From: Methanosarcina sp. MSH10X1
GTDB taxonomy: Archaea; Halobacteriota; Methanosarcinia; Methanosarcinales; Methanosarcinaceae
Direction: 5' to 3'
Assembly (NCBI RefSeq): GCF_004099695.1
Contig: NZ_SCHL01000014.1
Span: forward strand, 1 to 64,000
DNA length: 64,000 nt
Each line of letters begins with the position of its first letter. Position 1 is the first letter of the stretch. This document shows positions 1-9,012 of the stretch, piece after piece. The notes beneath the pieces are model-generated. The model saw only the letters and a program-made list of their open reading frames with translations. It was not told where the DNA came from and searched no databases. The position numbers and the translations under genes are program-made.

Positions 1-446
1 ATAAGCACAACTACTTTGGGCTCATCAATTCTGTACACAAGACCAGGAAACTGCTCAGGCTCGTATTCGATATTTTCAAGTCCAAGCCCTATTGCAATTG
101 CATTAAGGTTCAAAATAGTATGCAGGTCTGCGGAAGCAACAATATTCTGGACAGTAATCTGGGGGTTTTCTATGGTTTTAATCCCTATACTGTTCAGCTT
201 TTTCGCCAAATTACCCACAACTGTGTGTACATCGGCGACATTTTTCGTCCCTGTACAGACAACCTTGCCGGAAGTAAAGACCAGGAATGCAGCTTTAGGA
301 TCTGAAACCCTGTAAACGAGCCCGGGGAACTTCTGCTTGTTGTACTCGGCTCCTTCGAACTCGGATTCGATAACAGTTAAGTCGAATTCTTCAGCGAGTT
401 TGGTGGATGCAACCACATTTTCGATCTTGATGCTAGATTCGCTCAT
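1..446 (-). CDS. tbp: TATA-box binding protein, copy 2 (cut by the left window edge)
   Basis: General archaeal transcription factor that binds the promoter TATA box and recruits TFB and RNA polymerase. The visible part starts [15 protein letters not shown] at an ATG (444-446) and runs off the left edge about 35 residues before the expected end. It contains the first TBP direct repeat and most of the second; the two-repeat saddle shows in the paired [16 protein letters not shown] and SGKVVCTG segments. It is about 97% identical at DNA level to the complete gene at 526-1077, differing by roughly three residues (T/A, V/I and L/M) in the visible part. It lies directly downstream of that copy in the same direction, so it is a recent tandem duplicate. 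About 24 bp of upstream sequence is also shared. Confidence 0.95.
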
Positions 447-525
447 TAGTCTACCCTCAGCATATAAAGCAAGTCAGTTACCTTATTTCCAGAAAAATGG
501 TATATAATTAATAAATTGAGGGTTC

Positions 526-1077
526 TTATAAAAGCCCCATATTGTCGAGCTGCTGGCGGACGACTTCTACGCCTCTCTCGCAATCTTCAGGGGTCTTGCC
601 ACCTGTAACTACCAGTTTTCCGGAGCTGAAGATAAGCACAACTACTTTGGGCTCATCAATTCTGTACACAAGACCAGGAAACTGCTCAGGCTCGTATTCG
701 ATATTTTCAAGTCCAAGCCCTATTGCAATTGCATTAAGGTTCAAAATAGTATGCAGGTCTGCGGAAGCAACAATATTCTGGACAGTAATCTGGGGGTTTT
801 CTATGGTTTTAATCCCTATACTGTTCAGCTTTTTCGCCATATTGCCTATAACGGTATGTACATCGGCAACGTTTTTTGCCCCTGTACAGACAACCTTGCC
901 GGAAGTAAAGACCAGGAATGCAGCTTTAGGATCTGAAACCCTGTAAACGAGCCCAGGGAACTTCTGCTTGTTGTACTCGGCTCCTTCGAACTCGGATTCG
1001 ATAACAGTTAAGTCGAATTCTTCAGCGAGTTTAGTAGATGCAACCACATTTTCGATCTTGATGCTAGATTCGCTCAT
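526..1077 (-). CDS. tbp: TATA-box binding protein, copy 1 (complete, 183 aa)
   Basis: Complete archaeal TBP of normal length, with two imperfect repeats of about 90 residues: residues about 8-95 centred on [22 protein letters not shown], and about 100-180 centred on [22 protein letters not shown]. The start ATG (1075-1077) is preceded by a GAGGG Shine-Dalgarno-like stretch about 8 nt upstream. Methanosarcina species are known to encode several TBPs; here two sit head to tail with 79 bp between them. The upstream 100 bp are very AT-rich with several TATA-like boxes, which would allow TBP to act on its own promoter (inference). The unit offset between the copies is 631 bp. Confidence 0.97.
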   Translation of the reverse strand: MSESSIKIENVVASTKLAEEFDLTVIESEFEGAEYNKQKFPGLVYRVSDPKAAFLVFTSGKVVCTGAKNVADVHTVIGNMAKKLNSIGIKTIENPQITVQNIVASADLHTILNLNAIAIGLGLENIEYEPEQFPGLVYRIDEPKVVVLIFSSGKLVVTGGKTPEDCERGVEVVRQQLDNMGLL

Positions 1078-1119
1078 TAGTCAACCCTCAGTATATAAAG
1101 CAAAAGTAATATCCTCTAA

Positions 1120-1185
1120 CCAGTATATAAAGCTATAGTTAAATACCTCGCATACTATATAAATACTTTATATATAGAATATAAA
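1120..1185 (-). promoter_or_regulatory. TATA-rich promoter region upstream of the tbp pair
   Basis: Several overlapping TATA-like boxes (for example TTTATATATAG and ACTATATAAATAC between about 1157 and 1185) lie upstream of tbp copy 1 on the minus strand. The TATA-like box at 1093-1100 is too close to the ATG to be the start-site-determining box, so these more distal boxes are the better candidates. The exact start site cannot be read from sequence. Confidence 0.35.
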
Positions 1186-1262
1186 TGCGACAGAAAAACT
1201 TAAATTCAAGGCGCCCGTAATTAAAAACAAATTAGTAAAGATAGGGACGAGTTGAGCCTCAT

Positions 1263-2387
1263 TCATGCACCTGAGTTCTCAAACTTTTTAAGACCTTCAA
1301 GAATAGAATCATATTTAGCACAAACTCTTCTGATAAGATCACCCTCAATGTTGCGGTGCGTGGGTATCAGGATCTGGGCACCCTTTTCGATTCTAACCCC
1401 ACTTTTTGAAGTCCCGTAATCAGGTGCAATAAGGATCCCTTCTGCGGAAATTCCGAGGGAGAGATCATTTATGATTCTTGAAACCATTTCAGTTGCCGGT
1501 TTTACCTTCTTCCCGATAAGGACAGCGGAAGAAACGTATTTTCCCCTGATCTCCCTAATTTTCTTGATACTATTTTCCACGGATTTGAGGTCAACCTCAT
1601 CGGGAAGTTCTTCGGCAAGTAAACCGAGCGCATCTATAAGGTCTTCAAAAGTTGTCGAATGCATTTCAAGGATTTCTCCATCGCAATACTGCCGTACAGA
1701 ATCAGAATAACCTGCCGAGATCACGACTACATCTGCCTCAAGCAGACGGGAAATTTCCTCCTTTGAAGGCGAGTAGGCATTGGCTACGAAATATTCCCTG
1801 ATTCCGCACATGTTCATGAGAGATTCATACATGGGAGTCACGGCAATAGTCTTCTTTCCTATCCAGAGGTTGATCTCGCTTTGCCCGCTCTGGGATCTCA
1901 GAAGTTCAAGGATTTTCTCTTTTATGGCTTTCGGGTCATTTCTTTTAAGCCCGAAATAATCGGCAAAAAGAGAAGTTGTGGAGAGCTGTCTGCTTCTTCC
2001 GCAGGGCACAGACTCTACAAAGCCTCGCTCTATAAGCTCTTTTATATGGTCATACGCTCCACTTCCCCTCATATCAATAAGGTCAGACTGGAGAAGGGGC
2101 TGATGATAGGCAATCATGGAAAGAGTGCGGAGTTTCGGGGCTGAAAGCTCTTTTGGGGCAACTTCCCGCATAAGTTCGGAGTATTCGGGCTTTACCTGCA
2201 TGACGTACCGCTCTCCAAGATCAAGGATTTCGATTCCTGATCCGCGAGAAGAATATGCCTCTGTCAATTCCTGCACTGCCGAAATAACGGCTTTTTTAGA
2301 TTTTCCCGTGATTTTGGCAAGCTTTTCGAGGCTTACTGCCCTGCCAGCAGCAAAAAGTGCGGCTTCGATAATCTCAAGCTCACTCAT
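1263..2387 (-). CDS. scpB: Segregation and condensation protein ScpB with a long C-terminal extension
   Basis: ScpB forms the kite subunit of the SMC-ScpA-ScpB condensin. The first 170-180 residues are a recognisable ScpB with two winged helices (MSELEIIEAALFAAGRAV at the N-terminus; the LRTLSMIAYHQPLLQSDL segment; YDHIKELIERGFVES). About 190 more residues follow that I do not recognise as part of bacterial ScpB, so the protein is about twice the usual length. I chose the ATG at 2385-2387 because a GGAG lies 9 nt before it; the ATG three codons upstream overlaps that ribosome site. It is third in the smc-scpA-scpB order on the minus strand, 75 bp after scpA, so it is probably co-transcribed. 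The role of the extension is unknown. Confidence 0.9.
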   Translation of the reverse strand: MSELEIIEAALFAAGRAVSLEKLAKITGKSKKAVISAVQELTEAYSSRGSGIEILDLGERYVMQVKPEYSELMREVAPKELSAPKLRTLSMIAYHQPLLQSDLIDMRGSGAYDHIKELIERGFVESVPCGRSRQLSTTSLFADYFGLKRNDPKAIKEKILELLRSQSGQSEINLWIGKKTIAVTPMYESLMNMCGIREYFVANAYSPSKEEISRLLEADVVVISAGYSDSVRQYCDGEILEMHSTTFEDLIDALGLLAEELPDEVDLKSVENSIKKIREIRGKYVSSAVLIGKKVKPATEMVSRIINDLSLGISAEGILIAPDYGTSKSGVRIEKGAQILIPTHRNIEGDLIRRVCAKYDSILEGLKKFENSGA

Positions 2388-2462
2388 TAATCTCATCTCC
2401 AGAAAAGAATAAAATTGTTATTTAATCAGGCTAATTGGTACTAGGTGCTGACGAATCTTTAA

Positions 2463-3395
2463 TTAGGATTTTGAAATTTCAGCTTTTAATTCCAACCTCA
2501 TCTCATGGAAAGGGGAAGGGTTACCTTCTGTGGAAAATCCGGATTTCTCTCCAGGATAGATATACAATTCCTCGAAGAGTTCGTCCTGGAAAAGCCAGAT
2601 TTTCCTGTTTGAAGCAAGAAAAAGAAGAGAAAGATAATCCATAATCCTGTCTTCGCTTGCTTCAATGAGACTGGAAAACCCCACCACAGGCTGCTTCGTA
2701 AATAGTTCGGCAAGCTTTGCCCATATCAGGGCCAGGCGCGAACTAATGGCTTCTTCATGTGCAATCCCAAGGACATCTCCTGTAGTGAGCTGGGGGCGAA
2801 GGTCGGATTCCTTTGAAACCTGGCTGGCCTTTTTTTCGTTTTTCCGGGAGAGGCTTTTTTCAGCTTTTTTAAGTTCAAGGATCAGTTCATTGAATGTTAC
2901 CGGCCTTGTGGAAATCCGTCGGACAGGAAGCTTCGGAATGGGGAATTTTTCAGGTTCAGGGAAATCGGGATCGTCAGGAAAATCCGATTCAAATTCATCA
3001 AGCCCTTTCTCCTCTACATCGAGGATTACTGAGGATTTCATACGTAGGAGAATTGCAGAATAAAGAAGTGTCCTTGAGGAAATTCTCAGGTCCATCTGCT
3101 TGAGCTCCTCCACCCTTTCCAGAAAACTGTCAGTGAGCAGTACGATATCTATGTCCCAGGGATCGATCTTTTCGCCACGCGCAAGTTCGACAAGTATGCC
3201 AAGGGGTTCGCAGGTCTCAAATTCCGAAACATCAAGCAGGTCCCAATCAATCCCAAAACATGAAAGAGTTGCTGGCAAACCATAAGTTTCGGGGTCAGCA
3301 AAGAGAGAGTCATTTCCCCCGGATTCGGTAACCATGCGAGCCTGAAGTCGCGGGACTTCAAGTGTTGCCCCCGCGTTATCCATAAGTTCAGCCAT
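2463..3395 (-). CDS. scpA: Segregation and condensation protein ScpA (kleisin)
   Basis: Kleisin subunit that bridges the SMC head and neck and recruits ScpB in chromosome compaction and segregation. The N-terminal part has the kleisin signature around residues 55-115 (LGILVELARGEKIDPWDIDIVLLTDSFL in two adjoining blocks), then an acidic and charged linker, then a C-terminal winged-helix segment ending about residue 280. At 310 aa it is at the long end for ScpA. Its start codon overlaps the end of smc by 8 bp, which signals translational coupling. The first 45 residues precede the conserved domain and may include extra sequence if a later start is used. Confidence 0.93.
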   Translation of the reverse strand: MAELMDNAGATLEVPRLQARMVTESGGNDSLFADPETYGLPATLSCFGIDWDLLDVSEFETCEPLGILVELARGEKIDPWDIDIVLLTDSFLERVEELKQMDLRISSRTLLYSAILLRMKSSVILDVEEKGLDEFESDFPDDPDFPEPEKFPIPKLPVRRISTRPVTFNELILELKKAEKSLSRKNEKKASQVSKESDLRPQLTTGDVLGIAHEEAISSRLALIWAKLAELFTKQPVVGFSSLIEASEDRIMDYLSLLFLASNRKIWLFQDELFEELYIYPGEKSGFSTEGNPSPFHEMRLELKAEISKS

Positions 3396-6300
3396 TTAGC
3401 TTCACCCCAGTAATGCTCGTGAGATTGTTTTCCTGCATAGTGACCCCTATTGTCCGTGCTGCAGCCTGAATCATCGGTTTTCTTAAAGAAACGACAATAA
3501 ACTGGACTTTCGATCCAGAGGTTTTAACACGCCTTGAGACCCTCTCCACATTCCAGCCATCCAGGAACATATCAATCTCGTCAAAAGCATAGAAAGGAGC
3601 AGGACGGTATTGCTGGATCGCGAAAATGAAAGCAAGCGCGGTAAGGCTTTTCTCTCCTCCGGACATGGCTTCGATCCGCTGGAGAGTCTTTTCCTTTGGC
3701 TGGGCCCTGAGAGTCATCCCTCCTGCAAAAGGATCATCAGGATCTTCCAGTAAGAGCTCGCCCATGCCGTCGGAAAGCTCATGGAAAATCTCCCTGAAAT
3801 TAGCATTAATGCTTGTATAGGCTTCCATAAAGGCATCTCGTTTTAACTGCTCATACTGGTCGATACGCTCAAGTAGCTGCTCTCTTTCGGTAAAAAGAGT
3901 ATCACGTTTTCCCTGTAAATCCGAAAGCCTGAATCCGACCTCATTATACTCATCAATTGCTCGCATGTTTACAGGCTCAAGCCGCCTCAGGGCTTCATCA
4001 ATTGCCTGAATCCTCATATAAACGGTGTCGTAACTCGGAACCTCGTCAGCCTCTTCTATGCCTCTTCTCATAATTTCTTCAACGAATTGTTTTTCCTGGT
4101 CAAAAAGCGCATTTTTCGTAGCTGTGAGCGTCAGCACCTGCTGCCTTGCTTTTTCAAGGGTGGTTGAGGCAATACTTACTCTGCGCTTAACAGTACTGTA
4201 TTCGGCCTGGAAATTTTCCCGTTCTTTCTGGAGTCCTACGAGCTCATCCGAAAGTTCAAGCTCCCTTGCTTTCTTTTCCTCGAGTTTTTCCTCGAATTCC
4301 TTTATTTTCATTTTCAAAGAATTAACTTTCTCAAGTCTTGAAGTTTTCTTTTCATCAAGTTCCCGGATAAGTTCCTTGGCTTCGGCAATTTTCTGTTCGG
4401 CATATTCTTTCTCAAGCTGCAGGGCGTTCAGGGTGGCTTCAGTGTCCCGAATTCGGCCGTCAAGCCGGCGGAGTTCCTCGTCAACAAACTCGATTTTTCT
4501 GTTGATTTCAGGCAGAGGAGAATCAGCAAGCTTTGCTTCAAGTCCGGAGATCTGAACCTCAAGTTCGGATATAACTTTCTCCTTGCCCGCCTTTTCCGCA
4601 ATTACCTTATCCATTTCATCCCTGAGTTCAGTTTTGGATTCCTCGATTGCTTTAAGGTCAGCCTGTCTGGCTTCAAGAAGTTCAGCAAGTTTTGCTTCTC
4701 TGCCTGCAATTTCCTCAAGCTGGCGCTCCTTTAGAGAGATAGTAGCCTCACAGTCCCGGGTTTTCCGGCTTAACTCGAAGAGATGGCTTTCAATGCTGTC
4801 CTGTTTGTTTATGGCCGCATTCCGGCTTGCATCGAGAGACCTGATCTCCTCTGCAAGTTCAAGGAGTTTATCTTTTTCCACAGCCGCAAAAGAAATTCCC
4901 GATTTAGAAGAAATCGACCCTCCTACCATTGCTCCGCTCTTTTCCAGAAGTTCACCTTCAAGGGTAACCATCCTTGCCTTTCCCATGAGGCGGCGAGCAC
5001 TTGCAAGGTTTTCCATAACAAGGGTATCCTGGAAAACATACCAGAAAGCAGGTTCAAAGTCAGGATCGAATTCAATAAGGTCAATTGCGTACCCTATTAC
5101 TCCGTTTTCATAACTCAGGTTTTCAAGCCGTCTCGATTCTCTCATTTTGTTGAGGGGAAGGAAGGTGGCTCTCCCTCCTTTTCTGCGCTTCAGGTATTCG
5201 ATTGCTTCGGCAGCATCGGCGTCCGTATCCACAACAATCGCCTGCATCCTGTTTCCTGCTGCAATCTCAAGAGCTGTTGAGTACTGCCTGTCCACCTTCC
5301 CAAGCTGGGCAATTGTCCCATGAATTCCGAAAAGGTCTTCCTGCCTTGCAGCTCCTATTATCATTTCCACAGACCTTGAGTAGCCTCCTCCCTGTTCTGA
5401 GGCCCTTACCCTTGCCTCCGTAATTGCATATTCCTGCTGGAGGGTGTGAAGCCTGCTCTCAAGTTTCCTGATATCTTCCTTTATCCTGAAATGGCTGCTT
5501 TCAATATCATCACGGTCCCGAATAAGAGATTCGAGATTCTCGGAAAGCTTATCAAGCTCGTATCTGACGGAAAGCGTATCACTGTCAGAAGTAGCAACCG
5601 CAGTTTCAGCATCCCTGATCTGGTTTTCGATCTCCCTGAGTTCCGAAGACTTTCTTCTGAGGGTATCGAGAAGCCGGTCCTCGGTTCGGATGAGCTCGTT
5701 TTTCTCGTTTTTTACATCCTCAAGGTTTTTTCTGGCAGCCATGAGCTCATCCCGTGTAGCAGCAAATTTTGCGTCCACATCCGCAATCCTGCTCTGAAGC
5801 AGCATACGTTCGGTTTTGCGCTCGGAAAGCTCTGAGTAGATGCTGTCCTTTCTCACGTTCTCGGCTTCGATTTTCTCTTCGAGTTCCCTGATCTTGCCCT
5901 TGGTGGAATCAATTTCTACAAAAGCTTTTCTACGCCTTGAGTCTGCCTCTTCAAGTTCGGATTCCGTAATCTCGATACTGTCTACGCAGCGAGAAATTTC
6001 TCCCCTGGTTTCCTCAATTTCCCTTTTGACCTGAAGCTGTTCATCCTCTCCTTTCTTCCTGATTTCAATGGAAAGCTTTTCAAGCGCTTCCTCAAGAGCC
6101 TGAAGTTCCTTAACTCTGTCATTCAGGATGACCTGGACTTTTTCAAGGTGTTCTTCCTTACCTGCAAGTTCCCTGTCAATATTCTGCAGTTCAGCCCTTG
6201 CATCCTTGAGTTTGGAAAGGAGAACGTATCCCTCAAATCTTACTTTTTCAACCTTAAGCGCCTGGTATTTTAAGGCCTGATCGCGTTCCCCTGCCAGTTT

Positions 6301-6915
6301 TCCCAGCTGGGTGCGCACTTCTTCAAGGATTATATCCACACGTTCGACTTGCTGCCTTACGACCTCAAGCTCTCCAAGTGCCTTTTGCTTGCGTTCGTCA
6401 AATTCTGCAACCCCTGCAATTTCATCGATTATTTTTCTTCTTTCCACAGAGGTCATGGAAATAATCTGTGTAACATCACCCTGCATAACGACATTGTACC
6501 CTTCGGGCGTTACTCCGGCTTTTGCAAGCTGGGAATGAATTTCTCCAAGGCTTACGGCTTTCCCATTGAAATAAAAATAGCTATAATACCCGCTTTTAGT
6601 CCGCCGAACCTTTCTTGAGATTTCAATCTCATCAAGCTCCATAGGTAACTTGCGGTCAGAATTGTCAAAACGAATCGTAACCTGGGCGAAATCAGGTTTT
6701 TTCGCCGCGTCGCCATTGTAAATAAGATCAGTAAGTTTTTCAGCCCGAAGAGTCCTTGAACTGGTAAGCCCGAGGGCAAAGAGAATCCCGTCTATTATGT
6801 TAGACTTTCCACTCCCGTTCGGGCCGGAAATCGTGGTAAAGTCATTATAAAAGGAAATCTTTACTTTTTTTCCGAAGGACTTAAAATTAACAAATTCAAT
6901 CTCTTTTATATACAC
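3388..6915 (-). CDS. smc: Chromosome segregation protein SMC (1175 aa)
   Basis: ATPase of the condensin complex. Order of parts: N-terminal head with Walker A GPNGSGKSNIIDGI (about residues 33-46); a long coiled coil to about residue 500; a hinge (about 510-680, containing the glycine-rich AMVGGSISSKSG segment); a returning coiled coil; and a C-terminal head with the ABC signature MSGGEKSLTALAF and Walker B FYAFDEIDMFLDG. Length is typical. The start is a GTG (6913-6915) with AGAGG six nucleotides upstream. It is first in smc-scpA-scpB and overlaps scpA by 8 bp. Loading onto DNA and the ring architecture are inferred from the family. Confidence 0.98.
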   Translation of the reverse strand: MYIKEIEFVNFKSFGKKVKISFYNDFTTISGPNGSGKSNIIDGILFALGLTSSRTLRAEKLTDLIYNGDAAKKPDFAQVTIRFDNSDRKLPMELDEIEISRKVRRTKSGYYSYFYFNGKAVSLGEIHSQLAKAGVTPEGYNVVMQGDVTQIISMTSVERRKIIDEIAGVAEFDERKQKALGELEVVRQQVERVDIILEEVRTQLGKLAGERDQALKYQALKVEKVRFEGYVLLSKLKDARAELQNIDRELAGKEEHLEKVQVILNDRVKELQALEEALEKLSIEIRKKGEDEQLQVKREIEETRGEISRCVDSIEITESELEEADSRRRKAFVEIDSTKGKIRELEEKIEAENVRKDSIYSELSERKTERMLLQSRIADVDAKFAATRDELMAARKNLEDVKNEKNELIRTEDRLLDTLRRKSSELREIENQIRDAETAVATSDSDTLSVRYELDKLSENLESLIRDRDDIESSHFRIKEDIRKLESRLHTLQQEYAITEARVRASEQGGGYSRSVEMIIGAARQEDLFGIHGTIAQLGKVDRQYSTALEIAAGNRMQAIVVDTDADAAEAIEYLKRRKGGRATFLPLNKMRESRRLENLSYENGVIGYAIDLIEFDPDFEPAFWYVFQDTLVMENLASARRLMGKARMVTLEGELLEKSGAMVGGSISSKSGISFAAVEKDKLLELAEEIRSLDASRNAAINKQDSIESHLFELSRKTRDCEATISLKERQLEEIAGREAKLAELLEARQADLKAIEESKTELRDEMDKVIAEKAGKEKVISELEVQISGLEAKLADSPLPEINRKIEFVDEELRRLDGRIRDTEATLNALQLEKEYAEQKIAEAKELIRELDEKKTSRLEKVNSLKMKIKEFEEKLEEKKARELELSDELVGLQKERENFQAEYSTVKRRVSIASTTLEKARQQVLTLTATKNALFDQEKQFVEEIMRRGIEEADEVPSYDTVYMRIQAIDEALRRLEPVNMRAIDEYNEVGFRLSDLQGKRDTLFTEREQLLERIDQYEQLKRDAFMEAYTSINANFREIFHELSDGMGELLLEDPDDPFAGGMTLRAQPKEKTLQRIEAMSGGEKSLTALAFIFAIQQYRPAPFYAFDEIDMFLDGWNVERVSRRVKTSGSKVQFIVVSLRKPMIQAAARTIGVTMQENNLTSITGVKLNG

Positions 6916-6967
6916 AGAATGCCTCTGTAGTTTTACGTTTTTGAGAAAGTTTCTGCTCTTTTAAGCC

Positions 6968-7969
6968 TTATTTAGCCCGAGAAGTTTTCCGACTGCATGT
7001 TATAAGCTCAGCGTCTTCTTTTTCCCGAACATCGATTGACTCTTCTATGAAATGCTTTTTCGTGGTCCTCTCGGCTATTATGTATTCACACTTATAGTCA
7101 TCTTCAGGTTGGGTATTTATAGGGCTCGCTTTAAAAGTTGAAGGCTGCCTGTGAGGGAGTGAAGATCCTGAAGACTGCTGCCTGGGTTCCATTCTGATTG
7201 ACGGCTGCTGTCTGGCAGGTTCTCTAATCGACGGTTGCTGTCTCAAAGTACCTTTAAGCCGTCTTTTATCCCCGCTTTCTGCAATAATATACTCACATTT
7301 CGCTTCTACTTCTTCTCTGTCAAGCTCTGCTGGCTCGACCTCTCTGAGTTTCAGCTGAACCTTTGTACCTGTACCTGGGAGGGAGGCAGGTGCTTCCCTG
7401 AACTCGCCCAATCGGTATGCCGGGTTTTCTTTTCGGTTTTCAGGTTTTTGCCTGGGCTTTCTGGAAAGAGGTGGAAGGTCCAGAGGGTCATCAGGAATGG
7501 CAAGAGCAATAGAAGGCGGGACAACAGAAGGTGGAGTTGCTGAAGTGGTCTTTTTCGCATCCTCCAGCTGTTTTGTAAGATTTCCTATCTGGGTTTCCAG
7601 TTTCTTTATAAGCATTTTCTGGTCAAGCAGTTCACGGACAAGCCCATCCTGAATGCCTGTAATTTCCCTCAGTTTTCGGTCAGCTGCTCCCGAGTTGTTT
7701 TCTCCGGAAACTTTCAATTCCATTCTTAATTCATTGAGGATTGAAGCCTTAAGTAAGGCAGGGTTGGGAATTCCCATTAACTCTGTCCTGATTTCGGAAA
7801 GAACAAGATCCTTGATAGAGTCCTGATCGGAAACGTTTTCCATTTCGGCCCGCAGTTCATTGAGAACCGAAACCTTAATCGATTTCTTGAGAGTCTCGAG
7901 CTCCTCATAGGTTATCGACAGTCGCCTTTTAAGCGGTGTATTATGCACGTCCCTCTGTCCAGTTCTCAT
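6968..7969 (-). CDS. Unrecognised 333-aa coiled-coil and proline/glutamine-rich protein
   Basis: I do not recognise a family. The N-terminal third contains three spaced copies of a short helical motif (LNELRAEM, LSEIRTEL, LNELRMEL, about 25 residues apart) and a predicted coiled coil at about residues 95-140. The middle and C-terminal parts are low complexity: proline-rich, with three RQQPS/RQQSS-type repeats. The octapeptide KCEYIIAE occurs twice, about 85 residues apart, each followed by charged sequence. There is no signal peptide or membrane segment, so it is probably cytoplasmic. It ends 52 bp upstream of smc on the same strand and may be co-expressed with the condensin operon. ATG start; a true gene is supported by long codon-consistent sequence. 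Confidence 0.75.
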   Translation of the reverse strand: MRTGQRDVHNTPLKRRLSITYEELETLKKSIKVSVLNELRAEMENVSDQDSIKDLVLSEIRTELMGIPNPALLKASILNELRMELKVSGENNSGAADRKLREITGIQDGLVRELLDQKMLIKKLETQIGNLTKQLEDAKKTTSATPPSVVPPSIALAIPDDPLDLPPLSRKPRQKPENRKENPAYRLGEFREAPASLPGTGTKVQLKLREVEPAELDREEVEAKCEYIIAESGDKRRLKGTLRQQPSIREPARQQPSIRMEPRQQSSGSSLPHRQPSTFKASPINTQPEDDYKCEYIIAERTTKKHFIEESIDVREKEDAELITCSRKTSRAK

Positions 7970-9012
7970 TAAAATACCTCATATAGTAAATTCGGGTTCC
8001 GATTTTCTGATCGCCTGAAGTTTTCTGGGGGGCAAGGCAGATCAGCCAATTATAATTAAACTGATTAGATCATAAGAATTTAAATAATATGTATAAAGTA
8101 CATGTAATCTTACTTTAAATATATATGGTAATCGATAGTATTTTTCCGGTCTTACAGGACTCTCACTTAAATAAGAATAAAATATTTTTACTGATCTTTG
8201 CGGAAATATTCGGTGGAAATCGAGTCGAGAAAAGGAGAAAGGATATAAAGGAATTTTGAGGGACTGAAAAACTTTTTTAGGAGAAAAAGGAGAATAAATC
8301 GGAAAAATTCCTCGGATAAATAGTTTTCGATGTGTTTTTATAAGAACGACAAATAAAAACTGAGGCATGTCTAGCGTCCTGAGTAACTGAATGGGAATAA
8401 CGATCAAATTCTGAGTAAGACTCAGGGTGGGATTCGGAAAAAAAGCTCGCAATGTTACAAAATAGGGGAATGAAACCCAAGCTTAACTTTAAAATGGAAG
8501 AAGTTAAAAGGTTGGATTTCAGCAGGGGGAATAATTTTTAAGAGAAGTGTTAATTAATGGATGAAAAAGAATCCTTGAAATCGAGCAGCACACTCTCCCT
8601 TGATTGAACTTTGGAGGATGTACAATCCATTTCCGCAGCAGTTTCGTCAACAACGGAACCATGAGTTCCGGTACTTTCAAGGAAAAAATGAACCTCATCA
8701 AGTTCAGGCTCGCGGAAATGATCCATCTCAATTATATCCATAATAACACTCAACACGTTTTTGTGCAAGTGATTGGTAATTCGGGTCATCGGAGATAAAC
8801 ACGATGTACCAAATATTAATAATTTGCGGTAAAAGCAGAATACTCTGGAAAAGAAAGAAACAAGCTTATTAATATATAAATGTTATGCTTGAGGTATAGA
8901 AACCTGGCTTCCGCAAAATGATCCTCAAAGGCGAGAAAGGAAAATACCCGTTCCTTGATGTCGGGAAAAACAAGAAAATACGTAACGCTATAGAGAAAAG
9001 CGGAAAGGTAAG
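7970..9012. other. 1.04-kb intergenic region with no convincing gene
   Basis: AT-rich DNA between the coiled-coil protein gene and feoB. Candidate reading frames at 8042-8480 overlap one another in several frames and show no protein character. A 32-codon frame at 8918-9016 (plus strand; MILKGEKGKYPFLDVG...) overlaps the feoB stop codon by 4 bp and may be the tail of a decayed gene. A 79-codon minus-strand frame at 8550-8789 is listed separately. I see no tRNA or clear repeat here. Confidence 0.5.
8550..8789 (-). CDS. Possible small acidic protein (79 aa), weak
   Basis: The translation (MTRITNHLHKNVLSVIMDII...) is acidic and reads like a soluble protein with balanced hydrophobic spacing, unlike the neighbouring shadow frames. 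There is no good ribosome site before the ATG, no recognised family and no operon partner. It could equally be a chance frame or the remnant of a larger gene. Confidence 0.25.
   Translation of the reverse strand: MTRITNHLHKNVLSVIMDIIEMDHFREPELDEVHFFLESTGTHGSVVDETAAEMDCTSSKVQSRESVLLDFKDSFSSIN

Noticed and set aside
8042-8480. Two overlapping minus-strand frames as genes
   Set aside because: They overlap in different frames, have low-complexity composition and lack start signals or a recognisable fold.
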